Source: Syncephalis fuscata
Taxonomy: Eukaryota > Zoopagomycota > Zoopagomycetes > Zoopagales > Piptocephalidaceae
NCBI GenBank assembly: GCA_025786725.1
Contig: JAHLTZ010000012.1
Coordinates: 186,001 to 250,000, forward strand
Direction: 5' to 3'
DNA length: 64,000 nucleotides
A program made the translations under genes and the position numbers. The notes under the pieces were generated by a model. That model made no database searches. It was not told where the DNA came from and saw only the letters and a program-made list of their open reading frames with translations. Within the stretch, counting starts at the first letter, position 1. Every line of letters begins with the position of its first letter. This document shows, piece after piece, positions 22,913 through 32,300 of the stretch.

Positions 22913-23622
22913 ATGGCTTCTCAAAAACCGCAGTGTAAGTCAAGCGACACTGGCACCTGACGTCTAACTTGTGTTTCGTTTAGTACGTGGAAGCAGTGTG
23001 TTGACGGTGGGCGAGCGAGAGCGATATGTGCAACGTCAGTTAGATTCGTTGGAACGTGACAACTATACCGAACGTACTGACGTGATCTCAAGTAATGAGC
23101 TAGGTAAGTGGCCGTGTCATAGATAGATACAGCGATTCTAGCTACAAATCCTGTAGCGCGTTCGTCACGACGTCCCAAGGGAAAGGTAACGGCATTGGCA
23201 AAAGGTCGCTGGACACTAGCAACACTGATTGCGGAATCAGTACGTGTATAAACTTGCCGTAATTATAGACTATTTAGCTAATAAATTATTATTGCTATTG
23301 ACGACAATAGCAAATAAGTAGACTGCCAGCCGATGTACCCACTTATTTGACAGCAGCTATTGGGCCATCGACACAGCCTTCGCGGAAATTTTGCTCAGTT
23401 TGTGGATATCCTTTTGTTGCTTAAAATGAATACAATATTTAGTTGGATTATTAACTATGCAATACATTTGTAGCCGGATATACCTGTACACGTTGTGGCA
23501 TGCAATATTGCACGCTTAATTGCTTGGAAACACACAAGGAAACAAGGTAGATAGTGTTATTCATGAATTAGCATAAGAATATAAGTTTAAACAATAATAG
23601 ATGTATGAAGTTTATCGTATAA
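22913..23622 (+). CDS. VPS71: HIT zinc-finger subunit of the SWR1/SRCAP complex (ZNHIT1/Vps71)
   Basis: Nuclear subunit of the SWR1/SRCAP remodeller that deposits H2A.Z. Exon 1 is tiny (MASQKPQ). The next exon gives LTVGERERYVQRQLDSLERD, then TALAKGRWTLATLIAES, then LPADVPTYLTAAIGPSTQPS. The zf-HIT domain follows: FCSVCG, FVAGYTCTRCGMQYCTLNC, LETHKETRCMKFIV at the end, with all expected Cys and His. The intron inside the zinc finger (23406-23465) is AT-AC and of U12 type; with it removed, CG-FVAGYTC aligns exactly with the CGFPSPYTC pattern of animal ZNHIT1. Five introns in all. The start is the only ATG before exon 2. Confidence 0.9.
23406..23465 (+). other. U12-type AT-AC intron in ZNHIT1
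   Basis: Starts ATATCCTTTT, a perfect minor-spliceosome donor; has ATTATTAAC about 11 nt from an AC 3' end (TATGCAATAC). It is the only splice that keeps the zf-HIT reading frame without inserting a base. Flanking exons end TGTGG and begin ATTTGTAGCC. Confidence 0.82.
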
Positions 23623-24030
23623 ATAAATGGCTGTCAATTCAAAGAATATATAGATCATTATTGTTGATCAATAGTCTGTAGCAAGCGGTGATATTATAAA
23701 TATCAAGTAACTGTGAATAAAATTAAACGTGATATCATTTGAATGGTGATGACTTTTGACAGCTAATAGTTAAATAATAAAAGTTAATCATTTGAGCAAC
23801 TATTTATATTGCTATTCCTGCACTACAATACACTAATATTATATAATATGTAAATATAGCACAAGATGCACAACAAATTAATTTATGCTTTTTGTACATA
23901 AATTATGTCGATTAATAGCTACTTACCAATATTTACATCAAGCATGAGATGCAATAGAAATAGAACTTGCTAGTATCAGCCGTATACTTATTAATGGAAA
24001 ATATAGTTAACAATGGCTTAGATTATTATT
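23623..24030. other. intergenic, 3' flank of ZNHIT1
   Basis: AT-rich, no coding signal. It ends at the terminal repeat of the Fanzor relic. Confidence 0.5.
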
Positions 24031-24039
24031 AATCCTGGG

Positions 24040-24860
24040 ACTGGCTTGTACTTTGACCCCCACATTTGGAGTCCCCAAAGCAGCAAACCATTTTACGCAA
24101 TTGATTGTAGTGATTTAAATAGTTGATTGGATTGATTGGATTGATTTGTGTTCAAATGATTATTCACAATAAATATTTACGTAATATAATAACAGTATCA
24201 TTTCCATAAAGTAGAATAGAATTAAATGTAATAGGACATTGTATTAGTAACAATTCTAAGTATTTAAATAAAACTTACATTCAATATCTAAAAAGTTTTA
24301 TTGAGACAAACATGCGTTCTCTGCGGTGCTTGTGTTGGTTTGAGATGGTCTGGCAAACTCAGCTGGTCTGCCATTTCCATCCCAGATTGATTCGATGATT
24401 TGAAAAATATTTTTGCTTGCCATGACATACCGATTACACACCACTTGGCAGTTTTGGCAGACTAAGGTGGTGTGGTGGGTATGACCATTTACAGCAATCT
24501 TTTCTATCAGACTTTTTTCCTTACAGACATGACAAATCTATTAAATTGTTAAATTGTTAAATAAAATAGTGATTACATTAAATACTTACCTGAGAAGAAA
24601 GATATTTATCGATTTTAATGGCAACAAGGTCTGCACGACGCTCTCGTCGTTTCAACATTTGCCAGCACCTGTTGACAACAGCAGATCGATGGCCCTTGTA
24701 TACATTGTTCTGCTTGCCAAACATTGCATCGCCGAATACAATAAGTGGCATTTTGTCAGTTGTTTGTAACCTTGCTGGATGTCATCCTTCTTTCTCTCTT
24801 GGTGGATCACTATTTAATTATATATAAATAATTATTCATACTTTACAGCTTTTAAAAAGT
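24040..24860 (-). pseudogene. Fanzor (eukaryotic TnpB-like nuclease) C-terminal relic, locus A
   Basis: Minus-strand remnant of a Fanzor, a eukaryotic RNA-guided TnpB-like nuclease carried by transposons. Two exons (about 24590-24751 and 24298-24537) join in frame. They give PLIVFGDAMFGKQNNVYKGH, then a basic helix WQMLKRRERRADL, then IDKYLSSQICHVC, LVCQNCQVVCN, VMASKNIFQIIESIWDGNGR and PAEFARPS before the stop at 24298. The order (GD.MFG, ID.Y.TS..C..C, second CxxC, NRDV.A..N, SIW.G..RP..F.RP) is that of the Fanzor/TnpB C-terminus. The RuvC-III Asp that normally follows NR is Tyr here, and everything upstream is missing, so the copy is dead. Beyond the stop, 24040-24290 is the conserved non-coding 3' segment ending in the terminal repeat ACTTTGACCCCCACATTTGG. 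Confidence 0.65.
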
Positions 24861-25221
24861 GTAGTCATAAAATATAATTATTATGGCTATACAGTTCTTT
24901 GTATTATAAAAATCCAGAATTTACCTACTAAATGTTCCAAGTGTTGATATGGCATTACATAGAAAACACTATATAAGAAGACATCAAATATTATCAATAA
25001 AATATTTAAGCTTTTTTCAATCCCTAACTGCCTTGACTACCCTGACCAGTTCTTAAATTAATGTAATTACTATTTTTATTGCATAAACGTAACAAATTAC
25101 AACAAAAGTAATCTTTATTATATTTATTTTATTAACTTAACATTAATTTTATCGAAAATGCCAAATAAATTGCTTATTTTTATCACACTTTTTGTTTTCA
25201 CTTGATATTGAAAGTTTGGTT
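24861..25221. other. unassigned segment between two Fanzor relics
   Basis: AT-rich; may hold decayed upstream parts of locus A, but no motif is recognisable. Confidence 0.4.
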
Positions 25222-25962
25222 GAACTGTACTTTGAATCCCACTTTTTTTATTTACTCACTTCACCATCTTTTCTTATTACTATATTATTGTTTTATTTGA
25301 TAATATATTATATGATAATGTTGAATATAACAATATAAATAGTATGCGTATTTGAACATCAATAAAAAACATTATTCAATTCCTGGTCTTTATTTTTCTT
25401 ATTTTATATCAACACCTGTTCAAGTAGCCTCAACGGCATGCCTTATATTCTGGTTACAACTGTCATCACAAGATCTTTCTGGTGAAAACACTCAGCCAAT
25501 TATTATCGCATATGGTGGAGACCATTTGCTTTATCGATGGTTGGCAAATAAATTGCACCCACCAAGTTGATACCAAGAATGCTCAAGACAATGGTGAACA
25601 TTAAAAATGCTAGTCGTCCTACCTTTTTGTCACTATAAACAAGTATCTTACATTGCAGATATGCCTAAAATACAACAGTAGAAAATTAGAAAATAGAAGA
25701 GGCCATTCAGACGCAAAGAAACCACACTGTACGTAGTAATAACAATAACAAATGCTGAATGACATGGAATCACGATTATATGGCTTTTATTAATATTCAA
25801 TCAATCTTTCTACGCATGGCCAACAGTAATAATGATCGGTCTCATGAATTTCAAGTAATCAAATGAAAACACTATACTTGTGTTTTGTTATGCATAACAG
25901 TATGACTTCAATTGAAACGAATTTTGCTTTGAGAACTCCAAATGTGAGAGTCAAAGTTCAGT
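25222..25962 (+). mobile_element. Fanzor-transposon relic, copy 3 (diverged)
   Basis: Starts GAACTGTACTTTGAATCCCA and ends ACTCCAAATGTGAGAGTCAA. The end is an inverted match to the terminal repeat at 24045-24070. The internal sequence matches copies 1 and 2 (ACAATATAAATA, AATGCTAGTCGTCCTACCTT, GAAGAGGCCATTCAGACGCA). About 100 bp (25410-25510) are absent from copies 1 and 2; they encode part of the upstream Fanzor frame ending in IIIAYGGD. The frame is broken throughout. The segment after 25830 differs from the 3' non-coding part of the other copies. Confidence 0.55.
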
Positions 25963-26245
25963 TCAGCCAATCTTGGTTATCTGGATTAAATAGTTTAGAA
26001 ATTACTGATTTGGCACTTATATTGTAGTCAATTATTATAATATAAAAACAGAAATCAATGCTTTATTGATATTAGCATTGTCCAAATAAAGCCAATGCGT
26101 TTATTAAATAGGCAGTACCATGTGAATGGGAAGCATGTTGAACTCAAACATAGCGTCACCTCCTTATTCTAGAATAATTTTATTTACTTTTTAATGTTTT
26201 GATCAAGTAAAATATCTTTTATTGGAGGTCACGAGTCAGCGGATA
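25963..26245. other. intergenic upstream of the secreted kinase-like gene
   Basis: AT-rich with no coding signal; runs into the TATA region of the next gene. Confidence 0.5.
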
Positions 26246-26246
26246 T

Positions 26247-26268
26247 TATAAATGCTATATATATATAG
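26247..26268 (+). promoter_or_regulatory. TATA region of the secreted kinase-like gene
   Basis: TATAAATG directly followed by TATATATATATA, about 140-157 bp before the ATG at 26404. CT-rich DNA between them fits a fungal promoter. Confidence 0.5.
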
Positions 26269-26403
26269 CAAAGAACAGTTTGCTATAAACCAAGTCAGCT
26301 GCTTTTCGACTCTCCATAAACCATATCCCGCAATTATATCCTCCTCTCTACCACCACATCGCAAACGATACCTCGGCTATACACAATTTACGATTTTATC
26401 ACA

Positions 26404-27786
26404 ATGAACTCGAAAACATTGGCTGCTATCCTAGCAAGTTATGCATTGGTATTGATTACCAGCATTCCAGCGACAACAGCCATGTCTATTCCATCTAATG
26501 GTAATTACAGCTTGTGTAGCATTAGTTGTAGCGCTAATTATATAGCATTATAGGAGTGATTGATGATTCGTTTTTTGTCGATCCCAAGCTTAAAACCATA
26601 AATATACCCGATATTCCTAAATTGACTATTAAAAAAGTAGTCAAAGGATCAAAGGATGCGTTTATAGCCAAAGGCAAATACGAAAACCAAGATGCATATG
26701 TTAAATGTGTTTTAAATGGCAACCTTGCCTTAAGCAACAAGGTTGCATTTGATGTAAGCTGCTATAGTGAAATAAATATTATTTACTAATTGTAATTTAG
26801 AGATTAATAACTAAGAAAACACTCGGTGAACAGCTAGGCAAGCAATGGATTGCGACACCGTTAGCTGCCAAAAGCTTCCCAACTAGATACTGCTCTGTTT
26901 ACGCTGATGCCGGTGAAACAACATTGGACATTTTCTTGGTAAATCTACCATGGAAAGCTCGACTTCCCATTCTATACATTGCTGCTAAAAAGATTATGGA
27001 AGGTAAAGTAGTGTAATGGTATTAATATACATAACACTCATCTTAATTACTCATATTAGGCCTATCATTCTTACACAGTATCAATTTATCGCATAACAAT
27101 GTTAAGCCAGAAAGTAAGTTTAATTTTATAGTAATCGCCATTCTTATTAAGTAAATTAAATCGCTTTAGACATTGTAATCGATGCCGAGACTGATAAAGC
27201 CAATCCAAGCGTTGCTTTTATTGACTTTGACTCTGTCATGGATTTAACCAATCTAAATCAGAATACTGCTGCACTTTCTCAAGAATTACGTAAAGTTGGA
27301 ACTGAAGGTTTTATTGCGCCCGAAGTAATTGGAGGAAAAGCTTTGAACCCACAACTGGCTGATGAATGGAGTGCTGGTGCTACTATTTATACGCTTGTCG
27401 CAAAGGAAATGCTTCGTATTATCGATTACACCGAACAGCGCACGCATGCCATGGAGTTTTTACAATATAATAAGGCTGCTCTTAGCAACACTAAAAATTT
27501 ACAAAAACTTGCTCAAGAAAATAATTCAGTTGCTCGTTGGAAATTTATTGATATTCAATTTATTCCCGACGCTACTTCAATTACACAAACAGCCTATGTA
27601 TTCGACGTGATGATTCAATTAATAGATCCCAATCCTGTCGCTCGTCCGACCTTAGATCAGCTATTGGGTAAAACGCAAAAGAATCGTCTAAGTGGAATTC
27701 AAAATCAGCAATTTAGCAATACACTTGCTTCGCTCAAGTCTCTATCTCGGATGTATCAAGTTCCCGATACCAGAGCATCTTTATAA
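26404..27786 (+). CDS. Secreted protein-kinase-like protein, HRD motif degenerate
   Basis: Five exons (26404-26500, 26554-26753, 26801-27002, 27060-27113, 27170-27786) join in frame to about 389 residues. An N-terminal signal peptide (LAAILASYALVLITS) is followed by a complete kinase layout. The Lys strand is DAYVKCV. The catalytic loop is LSHNNVKPENIVID, where HRD reads HNN, so the catalytic Asp is Asn. The metal-binding site is FIDFDSV (Asp of DFG kept). APE is IAPEV, then DEWSAGATIYTL and NPVARPTLDQLL. Loss of the catalytic Asp suggests a pseudokinase, but nucleotide binding could remain. It resembles the pair at 9.4-12.6 kb in signal peptide plus small-lobe layout. Likely acts outside the cell or in the secretory pathway; target unknown. 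Confidence 0.78.
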
Positions 27787-27905
27787 GCAAGTAATGGCCG
27801 AGCATTTTACAAGTCTTTTATCGGCTATTTGGAACGTAATAAATGCAAACGATTTTGATCATTAATAGCGTGTTATAAATGTATTTAATCAATGTTATAT
27901 CATAT

Positions 27906-28934
27906 TTATTCATCAATAATGTCACCATACTGATTACGACGCATGTGGCCCGTTTTACGGACACGTTCAAAGTCTTCACGTGTGCGAGGAAATGATTCAT
28001 CAGAATTGCTATTCATATTAGTATCACTTGTTGGTGCCTCACTCCAAACATTAGCTGTATCCGAGTTTTGTGCGCTGTTTTGATTCGACGATGGTTGTTG
28101 CTGCTGTGCACGCAAACGATCCCAAGCCGATTCGGGCTTGTTCTGAGAACGCACTCTATGCCAACTAGATGCACCACTAGCATCACTATTTGCTGGCGGT
28201 GTTCCTCCTTGTGCTGTTGTGCCATCATTGGTATTTTCAAATCCAACAATTGGATCACTGCCATCTCGATCGACTGATGCATTTTGTAAAATAGCATCTG
28301 GTCCGGATGCTTGACCGGATGATGATCTGCGTTGTCTCTGTATCCTTTCGCGTATAATATCATCTCTAATACATACATTTAGTTGCATGTGCTTTAGTAT
28401 ATCCCTTTAACTTACCGTGCCTCTTTCAAAAGTTGGAGTATTTTTTTACTATCAGGCAATTTATCAATTTCCCGTCTAGCCATCCAACCGCTAAGCATTG
28501 TACCAACTTGCAAGCCCATCATACCGGCAACTGGCAGTGTTATTGCCCAAATATTAATTAATTGTTAGTATGACGTACCTTTAAACGATCTATGATAGTC
28601 AAACTACTTACAGCCCGCAAAAAAGAACGTAGCAAAAGGTCGATAGCGTCGATATCTAGCTAAAAATCAAAAATATTATTGGTATTTAAACCTTAAGCCG
28701 CACAATATTATCAATAAAAGCCTACCATAAAATATTCCGCTGGCAAAGCCCAGAATACCAGCACCCGTTACTGTATAGTTACGGTTATTCTTAATTGTTC
28801 TATTACATTACAAGATAATTACCATTGCGAACGGAATTGTCCCGAATACGCGCCAATGTAGCCTCCTCCTCGGGCGTAAGCTTGTGTTCTTTGATACGCT
28901 CAAAGAGTTGTTGAACAATAGGCATTGCCGACAT
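27906..28934 (-). CDS. OCIA-domain-like membrane protein
   Basis: Six exons. N-terminus: MSAMPIVQQLFERIKEHKLT, PEEEATLARIRDNSVRNG. Two hydrophobic stretches follow (VTGAGILGFASGIFYG, FATFFFAG then ITLPVAGMMGLQVGTMLSGW), then a charged helix (REIDKLPDSKKILQLLKEAR). A long Ser/Asn/Gln-rich tail follows and the protein ends RRNQYGDIIDE. Acidic EEE-containing N-terminus, paired membrane helices and a YGD-x-x-DE C-terminus are the layout of OCIA-domain proteins, which act on mitochondria/endosomes and in complex III assembly in animals. The match is by architecture rather than strong identity. The young LTR element sits about 110 bp upstream, with a (GT)n tract between (28965-28981). Confidence 0.55.
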
Positions 28935-29041
28935 AGTGATTGTATAGAAAGGGAGAATAAAGCGTGTGTGTGTGTGTGTGTTATGGTAATTATTACATAT
29001 TAATAGCTTTATGTTTTAATTTGTGTCACTTTTTATGATTG

Positions 29042-29378
29042 TGTGGTGAAGGAAATGTGCTGTTGCCAATCTTACTATTTTTAGCTGAAGAACACATAGC
29101 TCGGCCTTGCCACGCTATGCATGGCGCGCCTTTAATATAAATGAGATGAATATTGCGCGTAAAATTAAATAAAAAGAAGAGTAGTTCACGTTTGAGTTAT
29201 ATTTAGTCGTTTATCTTAAAGCAAGTCCGAGTACTTGTGGAGTTTATTCGTGTGGTCATATACATCTCAGAGTTGAGGTGTCGTGTCAATTACTATCGTA
29301 GTTATCATTTTAAGCGTACACTTAAATCCTTTTCAGGATGAGCCTTCCAACAAATCGTGGAAACGAACAACTACCACA
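29042..29378 (+). repeat. 5' LTR
   Basis: 337 bp, TGTGGT start and ACCACA end. The last 41 bp contain the start codon of the polyprotein (29338). Confidence 0.93.
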
Positions 29379-32300
29379 ACTGGAGCCCAATGCGGGGGGC
29401 TCTAGAGTGCACGCCTACCCCGTGAAGCCGCCCAAGCGTTATAATGGAGGATGTATCGAGGAATTCCTATCGCAATATGATAAATATGCGAGATATATGG
29501 AGTGGTCAGATGAAGAAACCATCCGGTGTTTACTCAACTACACCAGAGGAGATGTTGCGCACATCGTAACGTCGAGTCCAGAAGGAATGAGTGGAGATTG
29601 GCAAGCGTTGAAGAAAGAACTGTTGATGGCGTATAGTAGAAAGCCCACTAAGAAGTCACCGGAAGAGCGAGTATCCGCGCTACTTAAAAGCGGTTTCAAT
29701 TATGCGCAGCCCGTATTATTCCTAAATCAATATAATCTATTGTGCAAATGTGTAATTGACATGCCAGAGCGTGAAAAAATCCGAAGATTGTGCAAGATTA
29801 TCGATAAGACTCATCTAAGAATGTGTTTTACCAAGATGCCGCGAGACAACTATACATATCAACAACTATGCGACGCGCTGGTGAACGTATGTGAAGACGA
29901 CAAGGCGTTGCACATCGCCCTTGGTATAACAGATTCGGATAGAGACAGCGACATTGATAGGGATGAGAACGAATCAGATGAAGAAGCCGCCATCATCAAA
30001 AAGGAGAAGAAAGTCAAAGAGAGGATTAACAAGAAAGCAGATGAATCTGGAAAGAAGAATCAGGATCATATCACCATAGAACGAAAGGTAGACGATTTAT
30101 CAGAACAGTTCCGACAACTGGTGTTGTTAGTCGAAAAACAGCAAGACAACAGAGGACGAATGGACGGGCGAGACAGAAGGAATTTGCTGTGCTTGTATTG
30201 CGATTCGCCAGATCATGTTAAAAGTCAATGCGGACTAGTGACTGATGATTTACGAAACAAATTGGTTACATTGGACGCTGGTAAAGTCACATACCCTAAT
30301 GGTTCGCTTGTTCCGTTGAATACTGGTCGAGGCGGTATGCGCAAATTACTGGTCGACACGGCTAACGTACGGATGATCACTGCCGAGCGACCGATCAAGT
30401 ACGACCTTACTTGGGAAAGCGATGTTCAGTTAACGACTATAGAGCCAGAAATCGTAGTAGAGGATGTAGAACATATAGCCGAAGTCAATATGAAACGGGC
30501 ACGTGTAGGCACTCGTCAAGCGTCGGAAGCGGTGCCAGTAGAAACCCGTGAAGCTGGTAGTATGACGGAAAGGCAGGCGCGGCCACCAGCCACGCATCAA
30601 TACCGATCTGTCATCGAGGAAGGAGCCGATGTGGATGGCACTGTCGATAAGCTGCTACGTAGCGCGCAGGTGACGATGCCGCTACAAGATTACCTGTCAA
30701 CATCGTCTGTTGCCAGAAAGAAGATGGCTGAGTTGGTCAGTCGTAAGAAGGTGCCTATCGATACGATGGTACAACAAGCCGTGGTGTATGTAGACGGATT
30801 GTCAACGATAGACGGCACTATAGTAGCTAGGCCAACAGCTAAAGTGACGGGACGAGTGGCAGGAGAGCCAGTAGAAATCCAAATCGATCCTGGTGCTGAA
30901 ATAAGTGTAATATCTGGCAAGTTATATGACCAGATTGGTAGTCTACCATTGGATGCGGCGCGAGCATGGTCGATGGGTAATGCTTCTGGTACAGCGTCTA
31001 AGTCTAGAGGCATGTGTATCAACGTACCAGTGACCATTGGAGGAGTAACGATAAACGCACATCTAATAGTTGTAGATGGAGCACCGTTCGATGCGTTGGT
31101 TGGAATGCCTTGGTTAGAAGAAGCGTTATGGGAGGTCAAACGAGAAGACGGAAGAGCGTGGGTACACATAACTGATGGCCGAAGCGCGGCTAAGTTCCCT
31201 GCGGCTCCTACAATGGTATCAGCCAGTGGTAGAGGCCAGCAAGACCAACGTAAGAATGTGAACAGTGTTACGGTGCTACGAGAAGAAGAGAGTGAGGACG
31301 AAATAGTGTTAGGTACGATTACCATGCGTGAATCAGTAACAACAGGTAATACTGCGTCCGTTTATGCCGCTAAATACAAGCCGGTCGGAAAGAAGAAGTT
31401 ACCAATCGCCGTGGCAGTACCAAACGGAGAAGAAGCTGAAGACGAAGAACGAGCTGAGAGCAGCAAGTCAAGATTGACTGACGAGCGTATAGCGGACATG
31501 ATTATTGGAAACGGTCAATTAACAGAAGAAGAGACCGCGTACTTCATTGAGCAATTACGCTCTGTAGACGAAGTTTTTGCATTCAACGACGAAGAGATGG
31601 GTAAGCTTAAGGCGGAAATAGAACCACCTGTAAGAATACCAACTGTACCGCATGTGCCATGGACGCAAGCTTCGATCCCGATACCAAGAGCAACATTCAG
31701 TAGAGTAGTAGAGTTATTGCGGGAAAAGATGAATAGCGGAATTATTGAGCCAAGTACTGGTGCTTATAGTAATCGCTGGTTTGTGATTGCTAAGAAAGAT
31801 GGATCTAAGTTACGATTCATACAAGACCTACAACAAGCCAATTCTGTTAGTATCAAGAATGCCAATGCACCGCCGCTGTCAGAAGAACTTACTGAAGACG
31901 TGTCAGGTAGATCTATTATATCTACGTTTGATCTATATTCCGGTTACGATCAAATCCCTGTCGACAATCGTGATCGTGATATATTCTCATTGATGACGCC
32001 GATTGGACTGGTGAGGATGACACGGTTACCGATGGGTTGGTGTAATAGCGTCGGAGTGTTTCAGCGGATCGTAAATAAGATACTGAGTGAGTATATGCCG
32101 CATACAGTAGGCATATTCGTGGACGACGGGATAGTTAAAGGATCGGTGGAGAAGAATGAAAGTATTGTATTGCCAGGAGTAAGAGCGTTTGTGTTTGATC
32201 ATGTAGCTGACGTAGTAAAAGTGTTAAAGGCTTTGAGTAAGGCGGGAATAACAGTCAGTGGAAAGAAATGCAGATTTGGTATGGATGAGGTGGAAGTGTT

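Noticed and set aside
23406-23465. Reading the ZNHIT1 irregularity as another one-base homopolymer error
   Set aside because: A one-base fix with a GTTGCTT donor is possible, but the AT-AC reading needs no correction, matches both U12 signals, and gives a better zinc-finger alignment.
30690-31325. 211-residue antisense frame in the retrotransposon
   Set aside because: Overlaps the protease region of the polyprotein fully and has no recognisable motif; a shadow.
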